Shown piece after piece: positions 63,104 to 64,000 of a stretch of 64,000 nucleotides of DNA; the first letter of the stretch is position 1; each line of letters starts with the position of its first letter. This DNA comes from Haemophilus sp. HMSC068C11 (lineage in GTDB: Bacteria > Pseudomonadota > Gammaproteobacteria > Enterobacterales > Pasteurellaceae): positions 280,309 to 344,308 of the forward strand of contig NZ_KV820375.1 in the NCBI RefSeq assembly GCF_001815355.1, read 5' to 3'. Under the pieces are notes generated by a model. It was not told where the DNA came from. It made no database searches and saw only the letters and a list, made by a program, of their open reading frames with translations. A program made the translations under genes and the position numbers.

Positions 63104-64000
63104 TTACCATTGGTAACCTACACCGGCACCAACATTGTAATCACCTTGTGTAGTTGCTGCACCACTCACTTTGAAGATAACTTTATTGTTATCGCTCGCA
63201 CGTGAGTAACCTACTGCAACTGCACTTTCACCTTTGTAGTTACCTACACCAAGGCCAACCATTGAACCACCTGGTTTAGTCACTTGTGGAATATTCGCTG
63301 CAGCAGTTGCTCCTGCGATACCACCACGAAGTTTCTTATCAGTTTTCTTCATTTCGCTACGAACTGCACCAACAGAACGATCAACATATTGTTTGTTTGC
63401 CGCATCCGTACCACGAACTGGATCTGCCACATTGGTGATTCGACGTTCATTACCAACTGAACCCACTGAAACAGTATTCGCTTCATTTGCTACAGAGCCT
63501 TGACCTAATGCCACAGAATTGTTTGCGGTGGCTTTCGCACCTTGACCGATAGCCGTTGCATTATTAGCTGAAGCATTAGCCCCCTGACCAATTGCAGTTG
63601 CATTCTTACCATTTGCGTTAGCATTTGTACCAAACGAAGAGCTATTATCACCTTTCGCTTTCGCACCTGAACCTACTGCAGTCGCATTGTTGCCATCGAC
63701 TTCAGATTCAACGTTGTTTACTTTGCCGTTTTCATCTGTTGATTTCACAACACGTTTAATTGATGCTGATTCCTCTTTTGCTACTGTCGCAGAGCTTTCT
63801 GCCGCTGAAGCGGATGAGCTTGCTGCGGTTGCTGAGCTATCTGCCGCTGAAGCTGAAGAACTTGCTGCTGTCGCTGAGCTGTTTGCTGCTGAAGCTGAAG
63901 AGCTTGCTGCGGTTGCTGAGCTATCTGCTGCTGAAGCGGATGAGCTTGCAGCGGTTGCTGAGCTATCTGCTGCTGATGCAGAAGAGCTTGCTGCAGTCGC
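63104..64000 (-). CDS. Trimeric autotransporter adhesin, C-terminal part (5' end outside window)
   Basis: Only the last ~299 residues are present; the gene continues past the right edge, so the true length is unknown. On the minus strand the seen part begins in Ala/Ser-rich repeats (63789-63998), then a YadA-like head segment with GxxATAIGQGA-type repeats (NNATAIGQGAKATANNSVALG), a neck motif (RRITNVADPVRGTDAANKQYVD) and a C-terminal membrane anchor ending VGAGVGYQW. This is the outer-membrane translocator of type Vc secretion. A GTG-initiated reading exists at 63748, but it starts inside the protein and is not a real start. It is followed by a terminator and the DUF2827 gene. Confidence 0.93.
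   Translation of the reverse strand, partial: ATAASSSASAADSSATAASSSASAADSSATAASSSASAANSSATAASSSASAADSSATAASSSASAAESSATVAKEESASIKRVVKSTDENGKVNNVESEVDGNNATAVGSGAKAKGDNSSSFGTNANANGKNATAIGQGANASANNATAIGQGAKATANNSVALGQGSVANEANTVSVGSVGNERRITNVADPVRGTDAANKQYVDRSVGAVRSEMKKTDKKLRGGIAGATAAANIPQVTKPGGSMVGLGVGNYKGESAVAVGYSRASDNNKVIFKVSGAATTQGDYNVGAGVGYQW
63789..63998 (-). repeat. Five 42-bp tandem repeats in adhesin gene
   Basis: Five consecutive 42-bp units (from 63789, 63831, 63873, 63915 and 63957) encode a 14-residue unit of the form ATAASSSASAADSS, with D, N or E at the variable site. The array runs off the window. Being a multiple of three, copy-number change alters protein length but not the reading frame. 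Confidence 0.93.

Noticed and set aside
63748..63748. GTG at 63748 as the start of a short secreted protein
   Set aside because: The reading frame is open upstream to the window edge and encodes the adhesin repeat region, so this is the 3' part of a larger gene.
63789..63998. Regular direct repeats resembling a CRISPR array
   Set aside because: The units are contiguous with no unique spacers and are translated in frame within an autotransporter gene; no cas genes are near.

Overview
This window is chromosomal DNA from a member of the Pasteurellaceae, most likely a Haemophilus species other than H. influenzae; H. parainfluenzae or a close relative is my best guess. The evidence is the very frequent Hin-type DNA uptake signal sequence (USS, core AAGTGCGGT, often followed by CAAAA), the AT-leaning composition, and many proteins that read as close Haemophilus orthologues (OapA/OapB, protein E, ComE1-like, NhaA). 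Local gene strings match blocks I remember from H. influenzae (glnA-typA; oapB-recO-rlmD-relA-dgkA; protein E-pflA-pflB-focA; lspA-ispH), but here they are joined in a different order.

Layout. 1-4.4 kb: the start of a dTDP-glucose 4,6-dehydratase gene, glnA, and divergent typA. 4.4-8.3 kb: rdgC, then the tight proC-transporter-xerD operon. 8.3-10.7 kb: glycerate kinase plus a GntP permease. 10.9-16.1 kb: the leftward string oapB-recO-rlmD-relA-dgkA (DNA repair, rRNA methylation, stringent response). 16.2-19.3 kb: oapA, then epmB divergent from efp (EF-P and one of its modification enzymes). 19.4-24.0 kb: the protein E adhesin, then pflA and pflB-focA for anaerobic pyruvate and formate metabolism. 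24.2-31.1 kb: a ComEA-type DNA-binding protein, ybjQ, rdgB, a DUF305 gene behind a MerR-type promoter, ispH, lspA, glmU and pyrG. 31.2-39.5 kb: an orphan GT2 glycosyltransferase, a DUF4153 membrane protein, eno, an AT-rich orphan gene, and the DUF2251-yigB-ygiB/ygiC-like string. 39.5-46.5 kb: an iron alcohol dehydrogenase, then rplKA, secE-nusG and tig-clpP-clpX. 46.7-57.5 kb: kbp, ypfJ, murJ-ribF-ileS, rpsT, rnr-rlmB. 57.5-60.2 kb: brnQ and nhaA. 60.2-64 kb: a surface locus with a GT25-GT2 fusion, a DUF2827 protein and the 3' part of a trimeric autotransporter gene with Ala/Ser-rich 42-bp repeats.

Most of the window is housekeeping sequence. Inverted pairs of USS form many of the intrinsic terminators. 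No gene-free stretch exceeds 300 bases; the longest (2235-2483, 29184-29441, 34038-34323, 53666-53931) are divergent-promoter or leader regions and are described in the entries. I saw no tRNA, rRNA, insertion sequence, prophage or CRISPR array, and no long simple-sequence repeat of the kind used for phase variation.

The most interesting region is the right end. There a Ser/Ala-repeat adhesin gene lies directly beside two glycosyltransferase-like genes, which suggests a possible adhesin-glycosylation module. Other notable signals are a near-perfect MerR-family promoter in front of the DUF305 gene, a REP-like palindrome pair in the typA leader, and two long inverted repeats that carry a USS in their loop.
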